From contig NZ_CP012808.1 in the NCBI RefSeq assembly GCF_001307195.1, positions 1,426,001 through 1,490,000 of the forward strand: DNA of 64,000 nucleotides. The letters run 5' to 3'. Origin of the DNA: Acinetobacter equi (GTDB lineage Bacteria > Pseudomonadota > Gammaproteobacteria > Pseudomonadales > Moraxellaceae). Position 1 is the stretch's first letter, and each line of letters opens with the position of its first letter. Under the pieces are notes generated by a model. It saw nothing but the letters and a program-made list of their open reading frames with translations. It made no database searches and was not told the DNA's origin. The position numbers and the translations under genes are program-made. Shown here in pieces: positions 9,716 to 22,733 of the stretch.

Positions 9716-9743
9716 TTGACTTTCTGGAAATAGAGAGTAATAT
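9716..9743 (+). promoter_or_regulatory. rRNA operon promoter P2
   Basis: TTGACT (9716-9721) and TAATAT (9738-9743) with a 16-bp spacer, followed by a GC-containing discriminator (AGCCGACC). The start of 16S lies about 200 bp downstream, the normal distance in this genus. Confidence 0.75.
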
Positions 9744-9796
9744 AGCCGACCTAGCTTGCTACTGACGAAGTAGTAAGAAGATCATTAAGAGATTAT

Positions 9797-9822
9797 GAAG
9801 AACAACTTGTGTGGATTTTTAC
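9797..9822 (+). other. 5' arm of the 16S rRNA processing stem
   Basis: The 26 bases from 9797 are almost perfectly complementary to 11502-11528, downstream of 16S. Together they form the long duplex that encloses pre-16S rRNA and is cut by RNase III. Confidence 0.85.
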
Positions 9823-9945
9823 TAGTTGATCAATCGAATATATTTTCATTGATTGAATGGTAGAAATTACTCGAAGTTTATTTGAGAAATATTTGTCAGA
9901 AAATTGATGAGCCAAGATTGGTAGCCATAAGCTACTACTGATTTT

Positions 9946-11483
<1,538 letters not shown>

Positions 11484-11501
11484 ACGAAAGATTGACGATT
11501 G

Positions 11502-11528
11502 GTAAGAATCCACAACAAGTTGTTCTTC
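11502..11528 (+). other. 3' arm of the 16S rRNA processing stem
   Basis: Reverse complement of 9797-9822 apart from two small differences; pairs with it around pre-16S rRNA. Confidence 0.85.
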
Positions 11529-11544
11529 ATTATGATGTATCTGA

Positions 11545-11621
<77 letters not shown>

Positions 11622-11658
11622 TGACTTAGAAAGGTACATTGAATCTAAATGATAAGCT

Positions 11659-11734
11659 GGGGACTTAGCTTAGTTGGTAGAGCGCCTGCTTTGCACGCAG
11701 GAGGTCAGGAGTTCGACTCTCCTAGTCTCCACCA
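11659..11734 (+). tRNA. tRNA-Ala(TGC)
   Basis: 76 nt with encoded CCA. Acceptor stem GGGGACT/AGTCTCC with one G-U pair, anticodon loop TTTGCAC. Second spacer tRNA. Confidence 0.97.
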
Positions 11735-12120
11735 TGTATTTGAATGAATACATAGTAAGCAAACAGTTGGATAGCTTATAGAGCTTAGTGATAAGGTGGC
11801 GTATAATGCGCGGCATTGTTATTAATCTCTGTGATTTATCACAGTTGACTGCGATCTGACGAAGACGTAGTGAATCATTAACAGAATATATTTGAGTTGA
11901 AATAATTTGTTCATACTCGTTAAAAGGAAGACTAAAGAAGTAATTCTGAAGTTGACTGATTAAATGAGTTACTAGCGAAATTAACTGAATCAAGCGTTTT
12001 GGTATATGAATCTAATTGAAGCTGTACTGTAGTTAAATCTACAAAACTCTAACTGTGGCGATTAAGTTCGCAACGCAACATTTTCACTTGTAGGAAATGG
12101 GCGACTGTTTGGGGTTGTAT
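11735..12120 (+). other. Internal transcribed spacer between tRNA-Ala and 23S
   Basis: 386 bp of transcribed spacer. Positions 12104-12127 form the 5' arm of the 23S processing stem and pair with 15004-15028. Nothing here looks like a gene. Confidence 0.85.
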
Positions 12121-15012
<2,892 letters not shown>

Positions 15013-15196
15013 ACAACACCCAAACAGTTGTTGTATCAAGCATCAATTGATTCACAAATAATCAAAGAAACTTGATTTAGTTCTAAAGCTAGATACAATG
15101 AACACCTTAAATTAACTCAGATATACCTGTTAATAACTCATTTGAAGAAAGCTAGGCATCTAAGTAAGACCATAGCAAGTAATCATAAACAGTTGT

Positions 15197-15310
15197 GCTG
15201 GCGACAATAGCAAGAGTGAACCACCTGATCCCTTCCCGAACTCAGAAGTGAAACCTCTTAGCGCTGATGGTAGTGTGGGGTTACCCATGTGAGAGTAAGT
15301 CATCGCCAGC
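15197..15310 (+). rRNA. rrf: 5S ribosomal RNA
   Basis: About 114 nt closed by the complementary ends GCTGGCGA and TCGCCAGC. It contains the conserved CCGAACTCAGAAGTGAAAC loop B/C sequence. Confidence 0.95.
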
Positions 15311-15322
15311 TCATTAATTCTA

Positions 15323-15355
15323 AAACACCCCCTTCAAAGAAGGGGGTGTTTTTTT
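15323..15355 (+). terminator. Terminator of the rRNA operon
   Basis: Very strong hairpin, ACACCCCCTTC/GAAGGGGGTGT with a 3-nt loop, then seven T residues. Confidence 0.95.
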
Positions 15356-15529
15356 ATGTGAAAAAATAAATGAAAGAAATTTAGTGAATTGGTTTTTATT
15401 TAAAAATGAAATACATCTTTTATCTCTTTATCAATATTTTAAGCTACATTGATAACGGTATATTAATAAAATGTATAAAAAATAGCAGTTTAAAGGAAAA
15501 TGAAGTGAAAATTAGAGAAATGTGATAAT

Positions 15530-15556
15530 AAAAAACCGCAATGAAGCGGTTTTTTA
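15530..15556 (-). terminator. Terminator of the sspA-sspB unit (works on both strands)
   Basis: AAAAACCGC/GCGGTTTTT stem with an AATGAA loop, 18 bp past the last minus-strand stop. The 200 bp between it and the rRNA terminator is AT-rich and holds nothing I can name. Confidence 0.85.
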
Positions 15557-15573
15557 TTTAGCTAATTACACTT

Positions 15574-16218
15574 TTAAGCAAAAACTGTACATAAAGCATT
15601 TACTAAAATCCATAGAATAGCTAGAGCAACTAAAGGTTCCACAATTTTAGCCCAACTTGGTTCTTTCACTTCAATTACTTCTTCAGATGCATGAGTTTGA
15701 TTTTGAGTAGCCATTTGATTAAATTCCTTTAATGTATTCTCTAATGATATATCTTCTGTGAGAGTAGGTTTAGTCCCTTTTAGTTCTAGTAGGTTGTTTG
15801 TTGTCCAAACCCAATCTTCTGCCTTTCCAGATAAGTATTCAACTTGTCCAAGTAGTAGCTCTTTTATGCCAAATTTGCCAAGGCTTGCAGTTTCATCTAA
15901 TTGTTTTAACTCTAAAAATTGAAGTTTAAGAATATCGAATAATGAAATTTCTAATTCAGATTTATTAAGCTTAGATTGATTAGAGTGTGATGTTGTTAGA
16001 TGTCGAGCAATTTCTTGAATGTATAAATCATCTAATTGATGAATTTCATAGTAGAATTTTTCTTCATCTTCACGTAGACATGAAATAAGTTTACCTAATA
16101 TTAGACAATTAAGTTCTTGGATAGTGAGGTCTTGTTTCTGCTTTGGATAACAATTCAAAAGTTGAGGCTTTTGAATTCTAATTTGGTCATTAAAATACTG
16201 AACTAAATCAAAAGCCAT
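15574..16218 (-). CDS. Hypothetical tail-anchored membrane protein
   Basis: 214 residues with a perfect AAGGAG ribosome binding site. The first 185 residues are hydrophilic and probably helical, with many Leu and Glu and no motif I recognise. The last 22 residues (VEPLVALAILWILVNALCTVFA) form one hydrophobic helix at the very C-terminus, so the bulk should face the cytoplasm, anchored by its tail. It follows sspB by 15 bp and shares its terminator, so it is probably the third gene of the sspA-sspB operon. No function can be assigned. Confidence 0.75.
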   Translation of the reverse strand: MAFDLVQYFNDQIRIQKPQLLNCYPKQKQDLTIQELNCLILGKLISCLREDEEKFYYEIHQLDDLYIQEIARHLTTSHSNQSKLNKSELEISLFDILKLQFLELKQLDETASLGKFGIKELLLGQVEYLSGKAEDWVWTTNNLLELKGTKPTLTEDISLENTLKEFNQMATQNQTHASEEVIEVKEPSWAKIVEPLVALAILWILVNALCTVFA

Positions 16219-16233
16219 AACTTTCTCCTTAAA

Positions 16234-16659
16234 TTAATCTAATAATCTTAACTGTGGTTTCTTTTTCACTGGTTCTACTTGTTCTTCTTTAGATTCTACG
16301 TGACTTTCTTCAATATTGATATCTTCATACTCTGAAGCATCAAAGAAAAGTCCTTGACCATTTTCTCGTGCATAAATGCCTAATAGTGATTTAAGTGGTA
16401 CATAGATATCACGTGAAACACCACCAAATCGCGCAGAAAAAGAAATAGCTTCTTTATCCATAGAGAATGCATGTACAGCATGAGGTGCGATATTTAGGAC
16501 AATTTGTCCATCTTGAATGAATTGTTCAGGCACTATTGTATATTTTTGTGTTGCATCAACAAGAATATATGGTGTCAAATTGTTATCACATATCCAGTCA
16601 TAAATGGCACGTGATAAATATGGACGAGTAGGGGTCAAATTTAAATCTTTATCAGACAT
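16234..16659 (-). CDS. sspB: ClpXP protease specificity-enhancing factor
   Basis: SspB tethers ssrA-tagged proteins to ClpX. The 141 residues begin with the dimeric substrate-binding domain (TRPYLSRAIYDWICDNNLTPYI, then IAPHAVHAFSMDKEAISFSARFGGVSRDIYVPL). An acidic, variable linker follows and then the short hydrophobic-basic ClpX-binding tail KKKPQLRLLD. The frame is open to a TTG at 16671, but the ATG at 16659 gives the family start MSDKDLNLTPTRPYL. It starts 12 bp after the sspA stop, the classical sspAB order. Confidence 0.95.
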   Translation of the reverse strand: MSDKDLNLTPTRPYLSRAIYDWICDNNLTPYILVDATQKYTIVPEQFIQDGQIVLNIAPHAVHAFSMDKEAISFSARFGGVSRDIYVPLKSLLGIYARENGQGLFFDASEYEDINIEESHVESKEEQVEPVKKKPQLRLLD

Positions 16660-16671
16660 AATGTAACTCAA

Positions 16672-17322
16672 TTAATTTGAAATATATTTAGCATATCTAT
16701 TTCTTTCCTGCAAAGTTAATGACTTAATGAATGCAGGACGATTAAAGATACGCTGACAATACAGAATAATAGGGCGACAATGCTGTGCTGGTAATTCAAT
16801 ATGCATTGCTTTTAATCTTAGAAAAATAGGTGCGAGCATACAATCTAAAATTGTAAAATGCTCTGACATAAAATAAGGATAATGCTGAAAGAGTGGTGTA
16901 AGTGAAATAAGCGTATCTTTTAGCTGTTTCTGAGCTCTTTTAAGCGCATCTATATTTAAAGTATCAGAATGGCAGAGGATCGTTTCTGCGAGTTTTAGCC
17001 AGTCATTCTGTAAACGCCAAATGTATTGGCGTTGTTCTGCTCGTGGCATTGGTGCATCTGCATATAATTTATTTTGGCGATAGCGATCATCTAGATATTC
17101 AGAAATTATTGCTGTATTAAATAATTTTAATTCATTTTCAATAAGCGTTGGTAGTTGATTATAGGGGTTGAGACTTGCTAAGTCCTCATCCTCATCTTCA
17201 ACTAATATGAGGTGAAATTTTATTTGTTTTTCGGCCAGAACATAGCGAATCCAATGTGAGCGTAAGTCATCAACATGACTATAAAGCGTAATTCCTTGAA
17301 GCGGAGCGGTTTCGACTGACAT
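16672..17322 (-). CDS. sspA: Stringent starvation protein A
   Basis: SspA has a glutathione-S-transferase fold without the enzyme activity and binds RNA polymerase; in enterobacteria it governs acid and stationary-phase tolerance. About 216 residues: an N-terminal thioredoxin-like domain (ITLYSHVDDLRSHWIRYVL, NPYNQLPTLIENELKLFNTAIISEYLDD split over 45-75) and a helical C-domain. The ATG at 17322 is chosen over a TTG 12 bp upstream. It starts the sspA-sspB operon; 549 bp separate it from rpsI, so it has its own promoter, unlike in E. coli. Confidence 0.93.
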   Translation of the reverse strand: MSVETAPLQGITLYSHVDDLRSHWIRYVLAEKQIKFHLILVEDEDEDLASLNPYNQLPTLIENELKLFNTAIISEYLDDRYRQNKLYADAPMPRAEQRQYIWRLQNDWLKLAETILCHSDTLNIDALKRAQKQLKDTLISLTPLFQHYPYFMSEHFTILDCMLAPIFLRLKAMHIELPAQHCRPIILYCQRIFNRPAFIKSLTLQERNRYAKYISN

Positions 17323-17542
17323 ATTCCGATGCAAATAGTGAATGAATAGGATAGGATACTAAAAATAGATCATAAAATCACGATTTCAAATTATTTAATA
17401 TCATTGTTCGTGAAAAAGTAATATTAAATTGATAATGTACAAGAGTAATAAAAAAAGTACGCAGTAATTTGATTATTTATTCAAAGTCCAATTCAAATTT
17501 GCGCTCATGATAATTTTAAATTATGTATGAAGAGAGAAGGTT

Positions 17543-17852
17543 TATACTATTGTTACTGCATTTTGTGATGACAATGAAACTTTAAGTAGTGTATGTAATG
17601 TGTTTCCATTTATATGGAGACATTGAAGATCAATATATTGTCGATCATTGTAATGTTGACTATCTATTATGATGGATCTGTAAGATTAGAGGATGTAGTC
17701 ACTAGTAATCAGTATCATATAAATCTACAGAATGATCGAGAAAGAGGGATACTTAATTATAGAGTATCTTGATCTTGAAGGCAGATCTTCTAATCTTATT
17801 GATTCTTATAGGTTGGATAAATAAAAAAGCCTTGGATAATCCAAGGCTTTTT
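17543..17852 (+). ncRNA. Candidate structured small RNA
   Basis: A TATACT -10-like box (17543-17548) lies upstream. Stem 17602-17609/17614-17621 is eight pairs with a tetraloop. Stem 17681-17694/17785-17798 is 14 pairs and encloses an inner GATACT/AGTATC hairpin (17748-17753/17763-17768). Both outer stems contain one wobble that is G-U on the plus strand but would be A-C on the minus strand, which favours a plus-strand RNA. The perfect hairpin at 17824-17852 could end it. No good -35 box is visible. It may be an sRNA of several hundred bases or a by-product of degraded sequence. Confidence 0.3.
17824..17852 (-). terminator. Terminator of rplM-rpsI (symmetric)
   Basis: Perfect AAAGCCTTGGAT/ATCCAAGGCTTT stem with almost no loop beyond AAT, flanked by A and T tracts, 20 bp past the rpsI stop. 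Confidence 0.9.
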
Positions 17853-17871
17853 GTCCGATTCGGTAAACGAA

Positions 17872-18258
17872 TTAACGTTTAGAGAACTGAGGACGTTTAC
17901 GAGCTTTACGTAAACCAAGTTTCTTACGTTCAACTTCACGAGCATCACGAGTAACGAAACCAGCTTGACGAAGAGCAGGTTTTAAAGTTTCGTCAGAAGC
18001 GATCAATGCACGAGTAATACCGTGACGGATAGCGCCTGCTTGACCACCAATACCACCACCAGCAACAGTGATGTAAAGGTCATATTTTTCAGTAACTTCA
18101 AGAAGCTCTAAAGGTTGACGAACAACCATACGAGCAGTCTCGCGACCGAAATATTGTTCTAAAGAACGATTGTTAATTACGAGTTTACCAGTACCAGCTG
18201 ATAGGAAAACACGTGCAGTTGCGGTCTTACGGCGACCTGTACCATAGTTAGTAGCCAT
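17872..18258 (-). CDS. rpsI: 30S ribosomal protein S9
   Basis: 128 residues beginning [19 protein letters not shown] and ending in the basic [12 protein letters not shown] tail that reaches the ribosomal P site. Full length. It follows rplM by 12 bp in the universal rplM-rpsI order, with a strong terminator downstream. Confidence 0.98.
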   Translation of the reverse strand: MATNYGTGRRKTATARVFLSAGTGKLVINNRSLEQYFGRETARMVVRQPLELLEVTEKYDLYITVAGGGIGGQAGAIRHGITRALIASDETLKPALRQAGFVTRDAREVERKKLGLRKARKRPQFSKR

Positions 18259-18270
18259 GTGCTGTATCCC

Positions 18271-18699
18271 TTAGATGTCCAAAACTTGTGGCTGTTGAGC
18301 AGCATGCGGATGCTCGCTACCAGCATACACTTTCATCTTCTTGATCATTGCGTAACCAAGAGGACCTTTAGGTAACATACCTTTAACAGCTTTTTCTAAA
18401 ACAGCTTCAGGTTTGTGAGCGATTAACTTTTCAAAGTTAGTTTCGCGGATACCACCAGGGAAACCAGTATGGCGATAGTATTTTTTATCAAGTGCTTTTT
18501 TACCAGTTACTTGAATTTCTTCAGCATTGATTACAACGATATAATCGCCAGTGTCAACGTGAGGAGTATAAGAAGTTTTATGCTTACCGCGTAAACGACG
18601 AGCGATTTCAGTCGCAAGGCGACCTAAAGTTTTGCCAGAAGCATCAACAACGTACCAGTCGTGTTGAACTTCAGCAGGCTTAGCGCTGAGAGTTTTCAT
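18271..18699 (-). CDS. rplM: 50S ribosomal protein L13
   Basis: 142 residues with the L13 signatures [36 protein letters not shown] and [18 protein letters not shown]. First gene of the rplM-rpsI operon. Its leader carries a perfect hairpin that may serve autoregulation. Confidence 0.98.
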   Translation of the reverse strand: MKTLSAKPAEVQHDWYVVDASGKTLGRLATEIARRLRGKHKTSYTPHVDTGDYIVVINAEEIQVTGKKALDKKYYRHTGFPGGIRETNFEKLIAHKPEAVLEKAVKGMLPKGPLGYAMIKKMKVYAGSEHPHAAQQPQVLDI

Positions 18700-18722
18700 T
18701 AAACCACTACCTATTATAGTTG

Positions 18723-18748
18723 GTTTGGACTATGGAATCTGTCCAAAC
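18723..18748 (-). promoter_or_regulatory. Leader hairpin of rplM-rpsI
   Basis: GTTTGGAC and GTCCAAAC are perfect complements separated by 10 bases, lying 24-49 bp before the rplM start within the predicted transcript. L13 represses its own operon in other bacteria, so this is a plausible binding site; that role is inferred. Confidence 0.5.
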
Positions 18749-18761
18749 TAAAGGAGAGCGA

Positions 18762-18790
18762 ATTCTAGCGGATTTCACATAGAATCACAA
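18762..18790 (-). promoter_or_regulatory. Promoter of rplM-rpsI
   Basis: On the minus strand TTGTGA (18785-18790) and TAGAAT (18762-18767) are spaced by exactly 17 bp, giving a start near 18755 and a leader of about 55 nt. Confidence 0.65.
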
Positions 18791-19046
18791 TCAAAATATA
18801 GACTTTCAAGGTGGGTATTTTATAGGAAAAGCATACAAATAGAAAGTATAAATATAAAATGTGATTTATATTTCATTTTCTAGTGACTTATAAACAAAAA
18901 TATAAATATAAAAAAATGGATATAGAATGTGAAACTTGAGTGTTATTTTCTTCTTTATTCGTATGCTTCTGTTGAAATAAAGCTGAACATTCGTTAATAA
19001 GATTATTATAATGAAGTAATCTTGATGAAGTGAAGTTGAGCCTGAT

Positions 19047-20015
19047 ATGCGTCCTTTATATGTCACTAGTGGTGAGCCAGCGGGAATCGGTCCGGATATT
19101 TGTTTAACTTTGGCAGATCGCATTGATGAACGTCCGATTGTTGTATTGGCTGATCAAAATTTATTAGAACAGCGTGCTCAGTTACTTCAATTATCTATTC
19201 AATTTATTGAATATAAAGGTCAGCAAACTTCTTCAAAAAAAGGTCAGCTTTATATTGAGCATGTGCCTTTAAATCAAGATACTGTTACTGGTGAATTAAA
19301 TTCACATAATGCAGCTTATGTTTTAGAGCAACTTCGTCGTTCAGCTGAATATGCTATGACAGGTCAAAGTGTTGGGGTTGCGACAGCACCTGTACAAAAA
19401 TCCATTATTAATGAAGCAGGTATTCATTTTAGTGGGCATACGGAGTTTTATCAGGAGTATGCGAATGTTGCCCGTGTTGTCATGATGTTAGCAACAAAAA
19501 CACTAAGAGTTGCTTTGGCAACCACACATTTACCACTCAGAGATGTTGCTGATGCAATTACAGTTGAACGCTTACATCAAGTGATTGATATCTTAATTCA
19601 TGATTTAAAATCTAAATTTAAAATTGAGCATCCTCATATTTTAGTGTGTGGTTTAAATCCACATGCAGGTGAAGATGGTTATTTAGGTATGGAAGAAATA
19701 GAGGTTATTAATCCTGTTTTAGAAACTTATCGTGAACAAGGTATTAATATGAGCTTAAGTTTACCTGCAGATACTTTATTTACCCCAGAAAATTTAAAAG
19801 ATGCAGATGCAGTTTTAGCGATGTATCATGATCAGGGTTTACCTGTGTTAAAATCTCAAGGCTTTGGTGAAGCAATCAATATTACTTTGGGCTTACCTTT
19901 TATTCGAACATCTGTTGATCATGGTACTGCACTCTCCCTTGCAGGTACGGGTCTTGCTAAAAGTTCAAGCTTACAAGTTGCTGTCGATTTAGCGCTAGAT
20001 TTAGCACGTCAATGA
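19047..20015 (+). CDS. pdxA: 4-hydroxythreonine-4-phosphate dehydrogenase
   Basis: PdxA oxidises 4-phosphohydroxy-L-threonine in the DXP-dependent vitamin B6 pathway. 322 residues; motifs are TSGEPAGIGPDI at the N-terminus, SGHTEFYQEYA (metal and phosphate site), CGLNPHAGEDGYLGMEE and AMYHDQGLPVLKSQGFG, with the metal-binding histidines in place. The frame starts with a clear ATG. It is first in a pdxA-rsmA-apaH unit, the same order as in E. coli but without surA upstream or apaG within. Confidence 0.96.
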   Translation: MRPLYVTSGEPAGIGPDICLTLADRIDERPIVVLADQNLLEQRAQLLQLSIQFIEYKGQQTSSKKGQLYIEHVPLNQDTVTGELNSHNAAYVLEQLRRSAEYAMTGQSVGVATAPVQKSIINEAGIHFSGHTEFYQEYANVARVVMMLATKTLRVALATTHLPLRDVADAITVERLHQVIDILIHDLKSKFKIEHPHILVCGLNPHAGEDGYLGMEEIEVINPVLETYREQGINMSLSLPADTLFTPENLKDADAVLAMYHDQGLPVLKSQGFGEAINITLGLPFIRTSVDHGTALSLAGTGLAKSSSLQVAVDLALDLARQ

Positions 20016-20045
20016 TTCAATCTTATTTACACGTTGGAAATGTCT

Positions 20046-20858
20046 ATGTATCAAATTAATGCCTTAAACCCTAAAGATGAAGGGCATCATACACGGAAAC
20101 GATTTGGTCAAAACTTCTTACATGACCAACGTGTCATTGCAAAAATTGTCCGTTCAGTGAACCCGCGTGCGGGTGAAAATATTGTTGAAATTGGTCCTGG
20201 TTTGGCTGCGTTAACATCGCCACTTATTGGTGAGTGTGATGCATTAACAGTACTCGAATTAGACCGTGATTTAGCAGCAGGTTTACCGGGTCGTGTACCA
20301 CATCCTGAACGACTTACGATTATTGAAACAGATGCTTTGAAATATGATTTTACTCAATTATTTCAAGAAAATCGTCCATTACGTGTCGTTGGCAACTTGC
20401 CTTATAATATTTCAACACCACTTTTATTCCATCTCTTAGAATTTGGCGATAAAGTAAAAGACATGCATTTCATGCTACAAAAAGAAGTTGTTGATCGTAT
20501 TACAGCAGCGCCAAATACGAAAGAATATGGTCGTTTATCTGTGATGATTCAATATTTTTGTAAACCTACTTTCTTATTTGAAGTACCGCCTGGATCATTT
20601 AATCCACCACCAAAAGTAACATCTGCAGTTTTCCGTTTAGAGCCTTATGATGTTAAGCCAATTATAGCCAAAAATGAAAAAGCATTGGCTCGTTTGGTAT
20701 CTCATGTCTTTACACAACGTCGTAAAACTTTGCGTAATAGCTTAAAAGGAATGTTGGTTGAAGATGGATTTGAAAATGCAGGGGTTGATCCAATGGCACG
20801 TCCAGAAACATTAACACTTGCTCAATTTGTTGCACTTTCAGATCAAATGGTGGCTTAA
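20046..20858 (+). CDS. rsmA: 16S rRNA dimethyladenosine transferase
   Basis: RsmA (KsgA) dimethylates A1518 and A1519 of 16S rRNA late in 30S assembly. About 270 residues. RKRFGQNFLHD, VEIGPGLAALT (SAM loop), LELDRDL, ETDALKYDF and the catalytic NLPYNIS motif are present, as is the substrate-binding PPGSFNPPPKVTSAV. Starts at 20034 (TTG) and 20040 (ATG) are possible, but the ATG at 20046 has TGGAA at the right spacing and gives the usual MYQINALNP beginning. Confidence 0.96.
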   Translation: MYQINALNPKDEGHHTRKRFGQNFLHDQRVIAKIVRSVNPRAGENIVEIGPGLAALTSPLIGECDALTVLELDRDLAAGLPGRVPHPERLTIIETDALKYDFTQLFQENRPLRVVGNLPYNISTPLLFHLLEFGDKVKDMHFMLQKEVVDRITAAPNTKEYGRLSVMIQYFCKPTFLFEVPPGSFNPPPKVTSAVFRLEPYDVKPIIAKNEKALARLVSHVFTQRRKTLRNSLKGMLVEDGFENAGVDPMARPETLTLAQFVALSDQMVA

Positions 20859-20861
20859 AGA

Positions 20862-21707
20862 ATGTCTCGTTCGATTCGATATAATTATGTTATTGGTGAT
20901 GTACAAGGTTGTTTTGAAGCATTAAAAGCATTACTTAAAAAAATTCAGTTTGATGCAGATCAAGATTTTATTTGGTTTGCAGGTGATTTAGTTGCTCGCG
21001 GAGAAAACTCTGTTGGGGCAATAAGATTTATTAAAAAACTGGTTGATGCTGGCGTTGCTAAAACCGTATTAGGCAATCACGATCTTAATTTACTCGCTGT
21101 TGCACGAGGCATTAAACCGATCAAAGATAAAGACAATATTGCTGATGTTATTCATGCATTAGAAAGTGATGATTTAATTGATTGGTTACGTAAACAACCA
21201 TTATGTTTATTTCCAAATGAACATACAGTTTTAACGCATGCTGGAATTCCGAATATTTGGACTGCGGAACAAGCCGCAACATTAGCCAAAGAAGTTGAAG
21301 CAGCTATTGCTCATGAAGATTTTAATGTTGTTGATACTTTTTTAAAAGAAATGTATGGCAAAACTCCAGATATATGGTCGGATGATTTGGATGGTAATGC
21401 ACGGTTACGTTGTATTACTAATTATTTAACTCGTATGCGTTTAATTGATGAAAATGGACGTTTAGAATTTAGTTTTAAAGAATCATTAGATGATTCGATG
21501 CCTAAAGGTTTTAAACCTTGGTTTGATTTTGATTCAAAAGCAGCCAAAACTCATCAGGTTGTTTTTGGTCATTGGGCTGCTTTAGAAGGCAAAACAATTT
21601 CTAAAAAGATACAAAATGTAGATGGTGGATGTGTTTGGGGACATCAACTATTGGCTTATCGTTTAGAAGATAAACACATTTTTGCTGTCGATAATCCAGT
21701 TTTTTGA
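20862..21707 (+). CDS. apaH: Symmetrical bis(5'-nucleosyl)-tetraphosphatase
   Basis: ApaH splits Ap4A into two ADP and removes Np4-caps from RNA. 281 residues with the metallophosphatase signatures GDVQGCFEAL, WFAGDLVARG, LGNHDLNLLAVARG, LTHAGIPN and FGHWAALEG in order. Starts 3 bp after the rsmA stop, so the two are translationally coupled. Confidence 0.96.
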   Translation: MSRSIRYNYVIGDVQGCFEALKALLKKIQFDADQDFIWFAGDLVARGENSVGAIRFIKKLVDAGVAKTVLGNHDLNLLAVARGIKPIKDKDNIADVIHALESDDLIDWLRKQPLCLFPNEHTVLTHAGIPNIWTAEQAATLAKEVEAAIAHEDFNVVDTFLKEMYGKTPDIWSDDLDGNARLRCITNYLTRMRLIDENGRLEFSFKESLDDSMPKGFKPWFDFDSKAAKTHQVVFGHWAALEGKTISKKIQNVDGGCVWGHQLLAYRLEDKHIFAVDNPVF

Positions 21708-21721
21708 TTTTTTAAAATTTG

Positions 21722-21752
21722 TAAAAAAAGTCACTTTATTGTGGCTTTTTTT
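21722..21752 (+). terminator. Terminator of pdxA-rsmA-apaH
   Basis: AAAAAGTCAC/GTGGCTTTTT stem with one wobble and a T-run. Confidence 0.8.
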
Positions 21753-21825
21753 ATTGGAAATAATGTATTTTTAGAACATTAATTTGATTATAGAAAATAA
21801 TTAAAAATAAGAGTGGAGATTATAA

Positions 21826-22656
21826 ATGTTAGAACCAGAACAATTAAAAAGTATATATCCTTTGATTGTGACACCGACTCATGATGGAAAATATTTTAAT
21901 AACTATTTGGTTTCTCTTTTAAATTTACAGAATGTAGCTCTAAAAATTGGCGTTCCTCTTCAATTTTATTTTATGCAAGGTGAGAGTTTAGTCACTCGTG
22001 CACGTAATAATTGTGTCGCTGCATTTTTAAAAAATAAGCAATGGACACATTTATTTTGGATTGATGCTGATATTGGTTTTAGTGTCGATAGTGCTTTGCG
22101 CTTACTTGCTTCCGATTATGATGTTGTAGCTGGAGTATATCCTTTAAAAAGAGATGATTGGCCAGAAGATGGACTGGATAAAGGGATGAGACAATCTGAA
22201 TTTATTGCTAAATATCAGAAATATACTGTAAATACATCTGGTGATGGAGAAATAAATTTAGAAATTAACAAAGATGGTTTTTTGGAGGTCAGTGAAGCAC
22301 CAACAGGATTTATGGTCATTAAAAGGGCTGTATTTGAAAAAATGATGGAACAGTATCCAGAATTAAAATATGTGCCAGATTCGATTGGTGAAGAAAATCA
22401 AGGATTTCATTATCGGTTTTTTGATGTCATGGTACATCCTGAATCTAAACGCTATTTGTCTGAAGATTATGGATTTTGTTATTTATGGGAAAAGATGGGG
22501 GGGGAGATTTATATCGATGCTGCATCTAATTTAACGCATCAAGGTGCTAAGTTATATCAAGGAAATTTTGCTGAGTCACTCAAAGTTAATGTTGTAAATG
22601 CTATTGGTGGGCGTAAAGGAAGTACAATGAAAATTAAAGGTTTAGAATATTTATAA
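21826..22656 (+). CDS. Glycosyltransferase-like protein (GT-A fold), substrate unknown
   Basis: 276 residues with no signal peptide or membrane segment. Near residue 85 WIDADIGF fits the DxD metal site of GT-A glycosyltransferases; before it lies ESLVTRARNNCVAAFL, typical of Anp1/family-2-like enzymes that modify glycans and also occur in phages. Downstream, VAGVYPLKRD and SEDYGFCYLWEKMGGEIYID resemble the family's acceptor loop. It has a good GGAG ribosome binding site and stands alone, away from any capsule or LPS cluster. The gene has the same base composition as its neighbours. Confidence 0.65.
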   Translation: MLEPEQLKSIYPLIVTPTHDGKYFNNYLVSLLNLQNVALKIGVPLQFYFMQGESLVTRARNNCVAAFLKNKQWTHLFWIDADIGFSVDSALRLLASDYDVVAGVYPLKRDDWPEDGLDKGMRQSEFIAKYQKYTVNTSGDGEINLEINKDGFLEVSEAPTGFMVIKRAVFEKMMEQYPELKYVPDSIGEENQGFHYRFFDVMVHPESKRYLSEDYGFCYLWEKMGGEIYIDAASNLTHQGAKLYQGNFAESLKVNVVNAIGGRKGSTMKIKGLEYL

Positions 22657-22733
22657 TTGATTAAAAGTAATGAAATTATCTTTTATCCATTACATTGAAA
22701 TGTTCGTAATAATGGATAAAAGATGAGTTTTAA

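Larger units (their letters stand above)
9416..9945. other. Divergent gap and rRNA operon leader
   Basis: The left part carries the (unresolved) promoter of the yfiRNB-type operon on the minus strand. The right part holds two tandem rRNA promoters and about 200 bp of 16S leader, including the 5' arm of the RNase III stem. No ORF here looks coding. Confidence 0.8.
17323..17871. other. Gap between sspA and rpsI with a candidate structured RNA
   Basis: This 549-bp gap lies where Pseudomonas has petABC, which Acinetobacter lacks. The left part must carry the sspA promoter (minus strand). The right part holds several RNA-like hairpins and a terminator, described separately. No ORF here looks coding. 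Confidence 0.6.

Noticed and set aside
11670..11993. Minus-strand ORF of 107 codons ending in RVELLTSCVQSRRSTN
   Set aside because: Its C-terminal end is an antisense reading of tRNA-Ala, and the rest is rRNA operon spacer.
18866..19123. 85-codon minus-strand ORF overlapping the pdxA start
   Set aside because: It overlaps the well-supported pdxA reading frame, is AT-driven and has no initiation signal.
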